The translations under genes and the position numbers were made by a program. Below, piece by piece: positions 23,701 to 32,470 of a stretch of DNA of 64,000 nucleotides. The notes beneath the pieces are model-generated. The model was not told where the DNA came from, made no database searches, and worked only from the letters and a program-made list of their open reading frames with translations. Where the stretch lies: NCBI GenBank assembly GCA_039586815.1, contig JBDHJR010000007.1, positions 79,245 through 143,244 of the forward strand, given 5' to 3'. How positions within the stretch are numbered: position 1 is the first letter of the stretch; each line of letters starts with the position of its first letter. Source of the DNA: WVYX01 sp039586815. GTDB taxonomy: Bacteria > Gemmatimonadota > Gemmatimonadetes > Gemmatimonadales > GWC2-71-9.

Positions 23701-26487
23701 CTAGCTGGCCTCTTCCCTCCTCAGCTCGATCACCGCCTCGTGGATGCGCGACGCCAGCTCCCGCTCCTCACGCAGCGCGGCAATGATCGCCTCAGCCTCC
23801 TTGGTCTGGTACGTGAGCTGGTTCGCCTTCTCGATGGCGTGATCCACGACCGCCTTCTGCCCCCGTAGCGTCTCGAGGCTCGACCGTACCTCACCCAGCA
23901 GAGTATCCAGCTTGGCGAGGCGCTCCTCCGCCTGCGTGACGCGCGCCCAGCGCTCATCGACCCCCTCCGCCAACGAGTCGACCTGCCGGGCTCGCTCGAG
24001 CACGCGCTCCACGGCTGCACGGGTGTCTTCCACCTCCTGCCGGGCAGCGGTCACGCCCTGCACGTTGGCCACGGTCTTTTCGGCAGTCTCGAAGATGGTG
24101 CTCAACTCGCGGCGCACCGCGTCGACACTCTCCTGGCGGGCCGTCAGCGAGTTCATCGCGGCCGACACGTCGCGCTCCATCTGCTCGAGCCGCGCGATCT
24201 TCTCCTCGAACTGCGTGACGCGCTTGTCCGCAAACCGCAGGGCGCCGGCCCGCGACTCGAGCTGCTCGGCGAGGTCGCTCACTCTTCCAGCCTGTGACTG
24301 CGCCGCCGCCAGCGCGTTGCCCAGCTTCTTGTTCTCGTCCTCGAGAGCCTGCGCGGCGCCGGCGGCATCCTGCCGCAACGCGGACGCACGCTCGAGGTGA
24401 GCGGCGGCCTGCTGCAGCGCCCGCTCTCGCTCCTCGATCTGCCGACCCACGCTGTCCACGCGTTCGGCGAGCGCCTCCAGCTCGGCCGCCCGTGCGGCCG
24501 CGTCGTCGACCCCGACGCGGAGGTCGCCCATGCGCTGCTCCGCACCCTCGAGGTGTCCGGCCACGGCGTCCATCCGGGTCTCGAGCTGCGTCACCTCCTC
24601 GTCACGCTGAGCTACCGACTCGAAGCGCCGGTCGGCGTCGTTCAGGCGCTGACGCAGCGCATCGCTGCGTGCCTCCAGATCCGCGAACGCACTACGCCGC
24701 TCCTCGAGCGTGGCCATGCGGGTGTCGAGCTCGTTGCTCAGGTTGCCCAGGCCGTCGAGTCGCTGCTCGAGCTGGGTCACGAACGCCTCCCGGTTCTGCA
24801 GGTGCTCCACCTTCTCGAGCGCGTCGCTTGAGAGCACGCGCACGCGCTCGACTGACTGCGCCGCCGCGTCCAGCTCGGTGACCTTGTGGCGCAGCTCCTG
24901 CACTCGCTGGTCGGCCTCGGCCAACCACCGGCGACTGTCCGCCTGGGCGACGAGGCCGTCCTCCACCTCATCGCGCGCGGCGTGGAGCCGCGCGGTCGCG
25001 TCGCGCACCGCTTCGCCCGACGCCCTGAGCTCCGCTACCTCGCGTCCGAGTTCGGCCATCGCAGGCTGAGAAGCCTCGAGCCGCTCGATGCGCTCCGCCA
25101 CCTGCTGTCCCGTGGTCTCGATCCGTTCCAGCGCCTCGGCAACGGCGCGTGCCCGCTCGCCGTGCTCCTCCACACGACTCACCTCGGATACGAGCGTCGT
25201 GAGGCGAGCCGCCAACTCGTCCGACTTGGACTGCGCCTGGGCTATTGCCTGTCCCGCACGCTCCATCTGCTGGAAGCGCGACTCGAGCTCAGTGAGCGTC
25301 GAGCGCAGCTCGCCCACCTGCCGGCTGGTCGCCTCCAGTCCCTGGCGGTCCAGCTGGAGCCGGTCCACTCCCTCGCGCACATCGGACTTGAGCGACGACA
25401 GCTGCGACGCGAGCTGCTCGGCCTCCTGCCGGGCCGCCGCGTCCTGTGCCTTCGCCGACTCGATGCGCCTGGTGCTCCGCTCGACCAGCTGCTCCAGGTC
25501 GGCCAGGCTATCCTGCGTCTTCTTGATGAGCTTGGAGTCCTCCTGGAGCTTCTTGAGCCGTGAGTCCAGGTCCCACACCAGGTCGTCCAGTCGCGCCGCC
25601 TGCGCCGCCGCGCGGTCCACCACTTCGCGCTGGCCCTCGAGCGTGCGCGTCTTGTGCAGCACGTGATCGGAGAGCGAGCTCAGCGCCTGGAGCTGTTCCT
25701 CGGTGCGCGTGGTGCGCTGCTCCAGCTTGGCTACCTCGGCCAGGCCGGCCTCCATCGTGGCCAGCCGTGCTTCGGCTCCGTCCACTTCCTGCTTGAGCCG
25801 CGCGGCTGCCTCTCGCGCCTGGTCGAATCCGGACTGAACCTCACCCTGGTCGCGCCGCATCGCCTCCAGCGCTTCGCGCGCCACATTGGCATCGTGGTTG
25901 AAATTGAGGAACTGCTCGCGCACCTCGTCAGCCTTGCCGGAGAGCTCGGCGATGGCTCCGGACGGCCCGCTGAGCTGCGCCAGCTCGTCCTGCAGGCGGT
26001 TGGCTTCCTGCAACGACCCGCGCACGCTGTCGGCCACGCCGGAAACATCCGACAGGTTCTGGGCCACTTCCTTCACGCCCTGCGCAGCCTGAGCACGAGA
26101 CCGCTCCACCTCGCCGATCGCGCCGTCGAGCTGCTCCAGGCGCCCGGCCAGATCGCTGAGGCCAACGGCTTGTGCCCTGGCGGCGTCGAGACGCTGCAGC
26201 AGGTCGGTGAGCTGCTCCTCGATCTCCGCGGTCTGCTTGGCTTGCCGCTCGGCCATCTCGTCGAGTTTCCGGTCCACGGCAGCCGCGTGCTCGGCCTGCC
26301 GCTCCGCGGCGGCGGCCATCTGTTGCTCGACTGACGAGGACTGCTGGGCCGCGGCCTGGGCCTGCTCCAGCACGCCCTCGAGCGCAGCACGCTCCTCCTG
26401 CAAGCGCTGCAGCAACTGCTGCAACACCTCCGGAAGCTCCTCGAGGCTCGGTTCCGATTTCGGCTGCTTCTTGAACAGGGCTGCCAT
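23701..26487 (-). CDS. Very large all-coiled-coil protein of unknown function
   Basis: A 928-residue protein with no signal peptide or membrane helix, predicted cytoplasmic. From about residue 20 to the end almost every segment shows heptad-like patterns rich in Glu, Gln, Arg, Ala and Leu (for example EEQLTDLLQRLDAARAQAVG and VTQFEEKIARLEQMERDV). Short degenerate units recur at intervals, often LExRxxAFxxLExR. There is no ATPase head, so it is not an SMC or Rad50 protein. A scaffold, polarity or cytoskeletal role is possible but not shown. The ATG at 26487 is chosen because the region upstream has no coding character. Confidence 0.75.
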   Translation of the reverse strand: MAALFKKQPKSEPSLEELPEVLQQLLQRLQEERAALEGVLEQAQAAAQQSSSVEQQMAAAAERQAEHAAAVDRKLDEMAERQAKQTAEIEEQLTDLLQRLDAARAQAVGLSDLAGRLEQLDGAIGEVERSRAQAAQGVKEVAQNLSDVSGVADSVRGSLQEANRLQDELAQLSGPSGAIAELSGKADEVREQFLNFNHDANVAREALEAMRRDQGEVQSGFDQAREAAARLKQEVDGAEARLATMEAGLAEVAKLEQRTTRTEEQLQALSSLSDHVLHKTRTLEGQREVVDRAAAQAARLDDLVWDLDSRLKKLQEDSKLIKKTQDSLADLEQLVERSTRRIESAKAQDAAARQEAEQLASQLSSLKSDVREGVDRLQLDRQGLEATSRQVGELRSTLTELESRFQQMERAGQAIAQAQSKSDELAARLTTLVSEVSRVEEHGERARAVAEALERIETTGQQVAERIERLEASQPAMAELGREVAELRASGEAVRDATARLHAARDEVEDGLVAQADSRRWLAEADQRVQELRHKVTELDAAAQSVERVRVLSSDALEKVEHLQNREAFVTQLEQRLDGLGNLSNELDTRMATLEERRSAFADLEARSDALRQRLNDADRRFESVAQRDEEVTQLETRMDAVAGHLEGAEQRMGDLRVGVDDAAARAAELEALAERVDSVGRQIEERERALQQAAAHLERASALRQDAAGAAQALEDENKKLGNALAAAQSQAGRVSDLAEQLESRAGALRFADKRVTQFEEKIARLEQMERDVSAAMNSLTARQESVDAVRRELSTIFETAEKTVANVQGVTAARQEVEDTRAAVERVLERARQVDSLAEGVDERWARVTQAEERLAKLDTLLGEVRSSLETLRGQKAVVDHAIEKANQLTYQTKEAEAIIAALREERELASRIHEAVIELRREEAS

Positions 26488-26570
26488 GGCGCCATCCCGG
26501 TGGGATAGTGGGTGTCTGGGAAGTTTCGGGACGGGGACGGGTGTGGTCAATAGAGGTCGGTTGTCGCCAC

Positions 26571-26587
26571 TGGTACGGATTGTACCA
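26571..26587. repeat. Inverted repeat TGGTAC-N5-GTACCA
   Basis: A perfect 6-bp dyad with a 5-base spacer lies between the divergent coiled-coil and GroES-like genes, 52 bases before the GroES-like start. It is a candidate regulator-binding site. It is not the CIRCE element that controls groESL in many bacteria. Confidence 0.35.
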
Positions 26588-26638
26588 CTACCGCTTCGCC
26601 CCTGGCGCACAGCCAGCGTCGCACTTTCATTTCACCGT

Positions 26639-27031
26639 ATGGCCGACCCGCTGAAGAAGCTCGTCGTCGTGGGGGACCGCGTGCTGATCGCGCCCGAGGA
26701 AGGTGAGGAACGCACCAATGTGGGACTCTACCTTCCACCCACAGCAATCGATCGCCAGGCGGTCCAGAGCGGCCGGATCATCGCGACGGGACCCGGCACG
26801 CCACTCTCGGCACCCACGGAGCTCGACGAGGAGCCGTGGAAGGAAATAGCCGGCGGGGAGCCGCGCTACGTGCCGATGCAGGCGCGGGTGGGCGACTTCG
26901 CCCTGTTCTTCCGCAAGGCCGCGGTCGAGATCACGTTCGAGGAGAAGCGCTACCTCGTCGTGCCCCAGGCGGCAATTCTCGTGCTGGTGCGCTCGGAGGA
27001 CCTGCCGAAGGACCTGCTGGACGAGCTCTAG
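26639..27031 (+). CDS. GroES/Cpn10-like co-chaperonin homologue
   Basis: A 130-residue protein with the Cpn10 fold signature: LVVVGDRVLIAPEEGEE at the start, then SGRIIATGPGTP, and a C-terminal strand with EEKRYLVVPQAAIL. It is about 30 residues longer than canonical GroES, with an insert before VGDFALFFRKAAVEI. No groEL follows, so it is probably a paralogue outside the main groESL operon, and whether it caps a chaperonin is unknown. No Shine-Dalgarno is visible before the ATG. The arsC-like gene follows after 15 bases. Confidence 0.8.
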   Translation: MADPLKKLVVVGDRVLIAPEEGEERTNVGLYLPPTAIDRQAVQSGRIIATGPGTPLSAPTELDEEPWKEIAGGEPRYVPMQARVGDFALFFRKAAVEITFEEKRYLVVPQAAILVLVRSEDLPKDLLDEL

Positions 27032-27046
27032 CCCGCCGTTGCACCC

Positions 27047-27463
27047 ATGCCTTCACTGATCTTCCTCTGCGTGGCGAACTCCGCCCGGAGCCAGATGGCC
27101 GAGGGTGTGGCGCGCGCGCACGCGCCCGACGGGTGGCGCATCTACAGTGCCGGTTCACGACCGGGCCGGGTAAGCTCCCGCGCCGTGCGTGTGATGCAGG
27201 AGATCGGCATCGACATCGGCCAGCACCGCTCCAAGGGCATGGATGAAGTGCCGCTGGCCGATGCCGACGTGGTCATCCGGCTGTGCGCCGAGGAGGAGTG
27301 CCCTGTGGCCTACACGTCGGGGCGCCGACTCGACTGGGAGCTGCCTGACCCGGCGGCTCCGGCCGTCAGCGAGGAAGCCGAGCTGGCCGCGTTCCGCACA
27401 GTGCGCGACTCGATTGCGGCGCGGCTCGACGCGTTCTGGAAGGAGGAGCGCTCGGGATCGTGA
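27047..27463 (+). CDS. Low-molecular-weight phosphatase / arsenate reductase-like protein
   Basis: A 138-residue protein of the LMW-PTP fold. The phosphate loop C8-VANSA-R14 follows the first strand, and the acid loop is in ELPDPAAP. A cysteine pair with four residues between (LCAEEECP) resembles the redox cysteines of thioredoxin-linked arsenate reductases, which suggests ArsC activity, though tyrosine phosphatase activity cannot be excluded. It has no arsR, acr3 or arsB neighbour. The stop overlaps the next small gene as GTGA. Confidence 0.82.
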   Translation: MPSLIFLCVANSARSQMAEGVARAHAPDGWRIYSAGSRPGRVSSRAVRVMQEIGIDIGQHRSKGMDEVPLADADVVIRLCAEEECPVAYTSGRRLDWELPDPAAPAVSEEAELAAFRTVRDSIAARLDAFWKEERSGS

Positions 27464-27693
27464 GCGGCTCGATCGGACTGGTCGTCGTGCTGCTCGTGCT
27501 GGCGGCAGCCCTGGGTTGGATCCTCTTCGGCCCGGGGGGCGTCAGAGGCGCACGAGCCGGGCGCGACGAATCGGTAGACCGAGACGAGTTGGAGGCGGCG
27601 GAGGAGGAAGTGCGCGACGTGAACGCGCTGGCGTCACCCGAAGACGCCGAGGAAGAGCTGCCCGACTGGGGACCGGGCGCGCCCAGGTCGTAG
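27460..27693 (+). CDS. Small single-pass membrane protein
   Basis: A 77-residue protein I do not recognise. One hydrophobic helix at residues 5-24 ends in GWILFGPGG, followed by an acidic cytoplasmic or periplasmic tail (DELEAAEEEVRDVNAL). The GTG start overlaps the upstream arsC-like stop, which supports real translation. The stop lies one base from the end of the convergent thymidine phosphorylase gene. Confidence 0.6.
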   Translation: MSGSIGLVVVLLVLAAALGWILFGPGGVRGARAGRDESVDRDELEAAEEEVRDVNALASPEDAEEELPDWGPGAPRS

Positions 27694-27694
27694 T

Positions 27695-29044
27695 CTAGTC
27701 CAGCATCTCCACCGAGCGGGCGGTGACCCGGTGCGATACGAGGGGCAGCGCATCCGGGCCCGCAGCGTCCCCGATGCGTATCGCCTCGTTCAGAGCGGCC
27801 TGCCCAGTGGCCGCTCCCTGTCCGTCCCGCGCGTAGATCGAGGCCAGAGGCTCCCCCCGCTCGACCCGGTCGCCCGGCTTCACCGTCAGCACGAATCCGA
27901 CCGCGAGATCGGCATGGTCGTCGAGGTGGCGCCGCGCCCCTCCCATGGCAGCCACGGCTTCACCGATGAGCCGCGGCTCGACACGCTGCACGGTGCCGGC
28001 AGAGGGAGCCTCGTACACCCCCACCACCGGAGCCTGCGGCAGTACGCTGGGGTCGTCCAGCACGGCAGGGTTACCACCCTGCGCGGCGACCAGCTCACGG
28101 AACTTCTCGGCGGCCGTGCCGGAGCCGATCGCCCGCTCCAGAGTGGACCGCGCGTCCGCGGCGGAGGCAGCCAACCCGGCCAACAGCAGCATCTCGACAC
28201 CGAGGGCGTAGGTCACCTCCATCAGGTCGCCGGGGCCCTCGCCCCGGAGCGCCGCCATCGCCTCCTCGGTCTCGAGCGCGCTGCCGCAGGCACGTCCCAG
28301 CGGCCGGTCCATTGCGGTGAGCAGCGCTACCGTGGTACAACCGCGCTCTTCTCCCAGCCGGATCATGGTCTGCGCCAGCTCCACTCCCTGGTCCAACTCC
28401 GGGAGAAACGCGCCGCTGCCGCGCTTGATGTCGAGCACCAGCCCATTCAGTCCCTCGGCGAGCTTCTTCGACATGATGCTGGCGGCGATGAGCGGGATCG
28501 CGTCCACCGTGCCGGTGGCGTCGCGCAGGGCGTAGAGCCTCCGGTCGGCTGGTGCGATCTCCTCGGTCTGGCCCAGCATGGCCACGCCGATCGCCTCCAC
28601 CTGGCGGCGGGCTTCCTCGAGTGAGAGATCCACCCGGAACCCGGGAATCGCCTCGAGCTTGTCGAGCGTGCCGCCGGTGTGGGCCAGCCCGTGGCCCGAA
28701 ACCATGGGCACCGCCGCGCCGACGCTCGCCACCAGGGGCGCCAGCACGAGCGACACCTTGTCGCCTACACCGCCCGTCGAGTGCTTGTCCACCCGGGGCG
28801 CCACGTGTGGCCCGAACGTGAGGCTCGATCCGGATGCCCGCATGGCGTCGGTGAGAGCGCCCAACTCGGCGTCCTCCAACCCGTTGAGCAGGACCGCCAT
28901 GAGCAGGGCGGCCATCTGGTAGTCCGGCACACGGTCCGCCGCGTACGCGTTGACCAAGTGTGACCACTCGTCTGCCGTGAGCGCGGCCCCGTCACGCTTG
29001 CGCTCGATGAGCGGGCGCACGAACATATCACGCTCGCCGCTCAT
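27695..29044 (-). CDS. deoA: Thymidine/pyrimidine-nucleoside phosphorylase
   Basis: A 449-residue enzyme of nucleoside salvage that splits thymidine (or uridine) with phosphate into base and deoxyribose 1-phosphate. The phosphate-binding motif KHSTGGVGDK lies near residue 87, followed by VSGHGLAHTGGTLDKLE, the family signature. The glycosyl transferase N-domain, alpha/beta core and C-terminal PYNP_C domain are all present at full length. No other deo gene is adjacent. Its start and that of the divergent TPR gene are only 24 bases apart, so promoters must overlap the coding regions or be shared. Confidence 0.92.
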   Translation of the reverse strand: MSGERDMFVRPLIERKRDGAALTADEWSHLVNAYAADRVPDYQMAALLMAVLLNGLEDAELGALTDAMRASGSSLTFGPHVAPRVDKHSTGGVGDKVSLVLAPLVASVGAAVPMVSGHGLAHTGGTLDKLEAIPGFRVDLSLEEARRQVEAIGVAMLGQTEEIAPADRRLYALRDATGTVDAIPLIAASIMSKKLAEGLNGLVLDIKRGSGAFLPELDQGVELAQTMIRLGEERGCTTVALLTAMDRPLGRACGSALETEEAMAALRGEGPGDLMEVTYALGVEMLLLAGLAASAADARSTLERAIGSGTAAEKFRELVAAQGGNPAVLDDPSVLPQAPVVGVYEAPSAGTVQRVEPRLIGEAVAAMGGARRHLDDHADLAVGFVLTVKPGDRVERGEPLASIYARDGQGAATGQAALNEAIRIGDAAGPDALPLVSHRVTARSVEMLD

Positions 29045-29068
29045 CGCTTCCGTCCTCGGGGTGCCAGC

Positions 29069-29848
29069 ATGCGTTCACTCATCCTCACGCTCCTCACGGC
29101 CAGCATCACAGCGGTCCCGGCCACGGCACAAAGCTACGACGAACTCGTCGCTCGGGGCGACAGCCTGATGGACGCCCTCGATCCTCTCGCGGCACGGGCG
29201 GCGTTTCGCCAAGCGCTGCACCTGGATTCCAATAGGGTCGAGGCGATGTGGAGGTTTGCCGAGGCCCAGGGCGACATAGCCAAGCAGTTTCCCGACAGCC
29301 GCTCCGGGGACCGGGACGACCTCTACACCGAGGCGTGGTCCTGGGCCATCCGCGCCACCCAGGCCGACTCATCCAATGCGGAGGGCTGGTTCCAGCAGTC
29401 CCTTGCCTTGGGGCGGCTATCGCGCACCAAGGGCGGCAACGAGCGGGTGCGCTACGCGCAGCAGATCTACGAAACGGCGGGGAAGGCGGCGGAGCTGGAT
29501 CCGGCACACGACGGTGCCTACCACGTGCTGGGAGCCTGGCATGCGGAGATCGAGCGGCTCTCCGGCTTGTCCAAGTTCTTCGCCAAGGCGCTGTTCGGAG
29601 CCGACTTCATGGATCGGGCGAGCTGGGATTCCGCGGTCGTGAACCTGGAGCGCTCCGTCGAGCTCAGGCCGGAGTACCTGTACCATCGGTTGGAGCTCGC
29701 AGAGGTCTACATAGACCTGGAGCGCTACGCCGAAGCCCTGGAACAGCTCGAGGTCGTTCTGGGGCTCCCGCCCACGAGCGACGTGGAGGACCCCGAGTAC
29801 CAGAGAAGGGCGGCCGAGCTAATCGAGGAGGTCAGAGACCAGATCTGA
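29069..29848 (+). CDS. Secreted TPR-repeat protein
   Basis: A 259-residue protein with a Sec signal (cleavage near ATAQ) and at least four tetratricopeptide-like helical pairs: AARAAFRQALHLDSNRVEAM, the long pair around AWSWAIRATQADSSNAEGW, AGKAAELDPAHDGAYHVLG, and AVVNLERSVELRPEYLYHRL. The spacing resembles periplasmic TPR scaffolds. There is no catalytic motif. It is divergent from deoA with little space and convergent with the YtxH-like gene. Confidence 0.8.
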   Translation: MRSLILTLLTASITAVPATAQSYDELVARGDSLMDALDPLAARAAFRQALHLDSNRVEAMWRFAEAQGDIAKQFPDSRSGDRDDLYTEAWSWAIRATQADSSNAEGWFQQSLALGRLSRTKGGNERVRYAQQIYETAGKAAELDPAHDGAYHVLGAWHAEIERLSGLSKFFAKALFGADFMDRASWDSAVVNLERSVELRPEYLYHRLELAEVYIDLERYAEALEQLEVVLGLPPTSDVEDPEYQRRAAELIEEVRDQI

Positions 29849-29849
29849 G

Positions 29850-30179
29850 TCAGCTGGAGCGCGGCCGCAACCTGCGCTGCAGCTTGCGCCGGTGGCGGCG
29901 CAGCTCGCGCTCCGCATCGTCGCGCCAATCCTCCAGTTGCTCCTTGGCATCGTCCCCGGCATCGCGCAGCCTGGTGCGCAAGCGGCGCCGCGTCACGTCA
30001 CCCCGCTCGGGAGCGACCAGCAGGGCCACACCGGCACCGATCAGGGCACCGAGCACCAACCCGCCCAGGAAGCCCACGATCCCGCTGGCGCTCTCGGTCT
30101 CGTAGATCTCGACTTCGTCCAGCTCCTCTTCGGGCTCCAACTCTTCCTCCATGATCTCCAGCTCTTTATCGCGCGCCAT
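29850..30179 (-). CDS. YtxH-like small membrane protein
   Basis: A 109-residue protein. An acidic N-terminus (EELEPEEELDEVE) precedes one glycine-zipper membrane helix (IVGFLGGLVLGALIGAGVAL) and the LLVAPERG motif seen at the end of the helix in YtxH proteins; the C-terminal half is a strongly basic amphipathic helix. YtxH proteins are stress-associated with no defined reaction. The ATG overlaps the stop of the M24 peptidase by one base, so the two are coupled. Confidence 0.75.
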   Translation of the reverse strand: MARDKELEIMEEELEPEEELDEVEIYETESASGIVGFLGGLVLGALIGAGVALLVAPERGDVTRRRLRTRLRDAGDDAKEQLEDWRDDAERELRRHRRKLQRRLRPRSS

Positions 30180-31525
30180 TAGCGACTCCCGGTTGCCTGT
30201 GGTCGCTCGGCCGACTGCATCAGCCGCTCGATGTCTTCCGTGGTGCGGGGTGCCCCGTTGGAGAGAATCTCCGCCCCGCTCTCCGTGATCAACACGTCGT
30301 CCTCGATGCGTACACCGAGGTTCTCCTCCGGCAGGTAGATCCCCGGCTCGATTGTGAGCACCATGCCCGGCTCCAGTTTCATGCGGTAGTCCCCCACGTC
30401 GTGCACCCGCATGCCCAGCCAGTGGCTCAGCCCGTGCACGAAGTAGCGGGCACAGCCCCGCGGACCGCAGAGGTCGCCGCCGTGCTCGTTCATGTACTGC
30501 CGCGCCAGCCGGCCGAGATCACCCATCGTCATGCCCGGCTTGGCCGCTTCGATCACTGCCTCGTGCGTGGCTAGCACCACGTCGTAGATCGCCTTCTGGC
30601 GCTCCGTGAAGCGGCCGCTCACCGGGAAGGTCCGGGACACGTCGGCCGTGTACTGCGCGTACTCGGCGCCCACGTCCACCACCACCAGATCACCCGCCTC
30701 CATCCTGCGCCGGTTCGCGTCGTAGTGCAGCACAACGCTGTTGGGCCCGCTCCCCACGATGGAGGGGAAGCCCAGCCGGTCGGCGCCCCGATCGCGGAAC
30801 GTGTACTCGATGACTGCCTCGAGCTGGCGCTCGTACATTCCGGGCCGAACGGCGCGCATCCCCGCCTGCACGGCTTCGGTCGTGATGTCGATGGCGGTGC
30901 GCAGAGAGGCGAGCCCCAGCTCGTCCTTCACGACCCTAAGGCTGTCCATCAGCGGCACCACGTTGCGCACGTCCCGGCCCGACGTCATCCAGCTGCGGAT
31001 GTGGTCGTTGTCTTTGGTGCCCGAGTACATGACCGTGAAGAGCGGCGCCTCAGATCGCATCAGGGCGATCATCACGGCCCGGTCGAGGCTGTCCGGATGG
31101 AGCGGCAACACCTGCTCGATGCCGGCGAGCCGCTCTGCCTCCGGGCCGGGCGCGAGCTGGACCCCGGTCCACTGCACTGCCCGGGGGTTCACCGGCGGCA
31201 GGTAGAGAGTGACCGACCGTGTGGCGCCGTTCGCCGCCACCAGCAGGAGCCACGCATCGGGCGTCTCCACGCCGGTCAGGTAGAAGAAGTAGTCGTCCTG
31301 CCGGAAATCCCGGTCCTGCAGCACGACCGCCTCGAGGTCGCGGCGGGAAGCCGCGGGCACCAGAACGATGCCGTTGCCGATCCGCTCACTGAGCCGGGCA
31401 CGGCGGGCCCGGTAGGCCTCAGTGTCTACGGGTCGACCGGCTCCGGGCAGCTGGGCCACGGGCTCCGGCATCTGGGCCAGCGCGGGACCCGCCAGCAGGC
31501 AGGTCAGGGCCAGGATTTGCCGCAC
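30179..31525 (-). CDS. Exported M24-family Xaa-Pro aminopeptidase
   Basis: A 448-residue enzyme with an N-terminal AMP_N domain (residues about 35-170) and a C-terminal pita-bread metallopeptidase. Metal ligands are visible in VVVDVGAEYAQYTADVSRTF (two Asp), HGLSHWLGMRVHD (His), TIEPGIYL (Glu) and VRIEDDVLI (Glu), so it should be active in removing N-terminal residues before proline. A GTG start at 31525, with AAGGA upstream, gives a Sec signal ending ALAQ, so it is exported, unlike cytoplasmic PepP. It is transcribed divergently from the GAF gene. Confidence 0.9.
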   Translation of the reverse strand: MRQILALTCLLAGPALAQMPEPVAQLPGAGRPVDTEAYRARRARLSERIGNGIVLVPAASRRDLEAVVLQDRDFRQDDYFFYLTGVETPDAWLLLVAANGATRSVTLYLPPVNPRAVQWTGVQLAPGPEAERLAGIEQVLPLHPDSLDRAVMIALMRSEAPLFTVMYSGTKDNDHIRSWMTSGRDVRNVVPLMDSLRVVKDELGLASLRTAIDITTEAVQAGMRAVRPGMYERQLEAVIEYTFRDRGADRLGFPSIVGSGPNSVVLHYDANRRRMEAGDLVVVDVGAEYAQYTADVSRTFPVSGRFTERQKAIYDVVLATHEAVIEAAKPGMTMGDLGRLARQYMNEHGGDLCGPRGCARYFVHGLSHWLGMRVHDVGDYRMKLEPGMVLTIEPGIYLPEENLGVRIEDDVLITESGAEILSNGAPRTTEDIERLMQSAERPQATGSR

Positions 31526-31563
31526 GGTGAGTCCTTTCTGTGTATCACCTGTGAGTCGAGTGG

Positions 31564-31592
31564 ATTCTACTCCCTTGACTGTTCTTAGTCGA
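31564..31592 (-). promoter_or_regulatory. Candidate promoter for the M24 aminopeptidase
   Basis: On the minus strand TCGACT (31592-31587) and TAGAAT (31569-31564) are separated by 17 bases, and the GTG start follows 38 bases after the -10. Four of six and five of six bases match the sigma-70 consensus hexamers. Confidence 0.4.
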
Positions 31593-31631
31593 GGCCACAA
31601 AGATTGTGTGCGCCCACACCTCGGAGCCCCG

Positions 31632-32414
31632 ATGGCAGACGTAGACGCAGGCGCCCAAGCCGCTACGCCCGAACAGCTTGAGAGCAGGATCCGCGAGCTC
31701 GAGCACGAGCGCAAGCACCTGCTGGCGGTGATCGAGATCCTGGAGGAAATCACCGGCTCCCTGCACATCGTGGACATCCTGCAGGGTATTACACGCAAGC
31801 TGGGTGAGACGTTCGGGCTCGACCGCTGTTCGATCTACCTGGCCGAGCACGGCGAGCGCACCGCCCGCCTCGTAGCGTCGTACGAGGACCCCTCGATCCG
31901 CAACTACGTGGTGGACCTCGACCGCTATCCCGAGGTCCGGCAGGCCCTGGAATCGGGCGAAACGGTGTTCATTCCCGATGCGCAGGGGCACTCCGACCTC
32001 AAGCACATCCAGGGACTGCTGGAGTCACGACGGGTCAAGGCCATCACGGTGGTCCCCATTTCCTGGAGGGGTGCGCCCGTGGGTGCCATCTTCCTGCGCA
32101 CTTTCCGTGACGGGCCCAGCTTCTCGGATGGCGACGTCCGGTTCATCCAGGTCATCGCGAGCCTGGTTGCCAAAGCCCTGCGCAACGCACACCGCTACGA
32201 ACAGCTCCTCAAACAGGCCGACCAGCCCGAGGCGGCACAGCAGGACGACATGCGACGTGCGGTCTTTCTCAGCTTCCTGGCGCGGCTGCTCGACGCCTAC
32301 GGGGGCCGCGACGACGTGGCCGAGAAGCTCCTTTCCAAGGCTGCTGGAGAGGAACTCGACCGGCTGGTGGAGATCGCCATGGCGGTGTTCTCCGAGGAGG
32401 CAAAGGGTCCGTGA
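31632..32414 (+). CDS. GAF-domain sensor protein
   Basis: A 260-residue cytoplasmic protein. A short coiled coil (ESRIRELEHERKHLLAVIEI) leads into a GAF domain at about 40-195 (TFGLDRCSIYLAEHG, KAITVVPISWRGAPVGAIFL), and the C-terminus is helical with no output domain. It may bind a small ligand and act through a partner. The downstream V4R protein, 56 bases away on the same strand, is a good candidate partner since both are sensor folds without an output module. In-frame codons upstream of ATG 31632 belong to the divergent promoter region. Confidence 0.82.
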   Translation: MADVDAGAQAATPEQLESRIRELEHERKHLLAVIEILEEITGSLHIVDILQGITRKLGETFGLDRCSIYLAEHGERTARLVASYEDPSIRNYVVDLDRYPEVRQALESGETVFIPDAQGHSDLKHIQGLLESRRVKAITVVPISWRGAPVGAIFLRTFRDGPSFSDGDVRFIQVIASLVAKALRNAHRYEQLLKQADQPEAAQQDDMRRAVFLSFLARLLDAYGGRDDVAEKLLSKAAGEELDRLVEIAMAVFSEEAKGP

Positions 32415-32470
32415 TGCTCTTGCGCGGCGTCACCTGGCCGTCCTAAGTTGCGACGTCCTCAACCAGCCCA

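Noticed and set aside
26488..26638. CIRCE heat-shock operator before the GroES-like gene
   Set aside because: The TTAGCACTC-N9-GAGTGCTAA element is absent; the only dyad is TGGTAC-N5-GTACCA.
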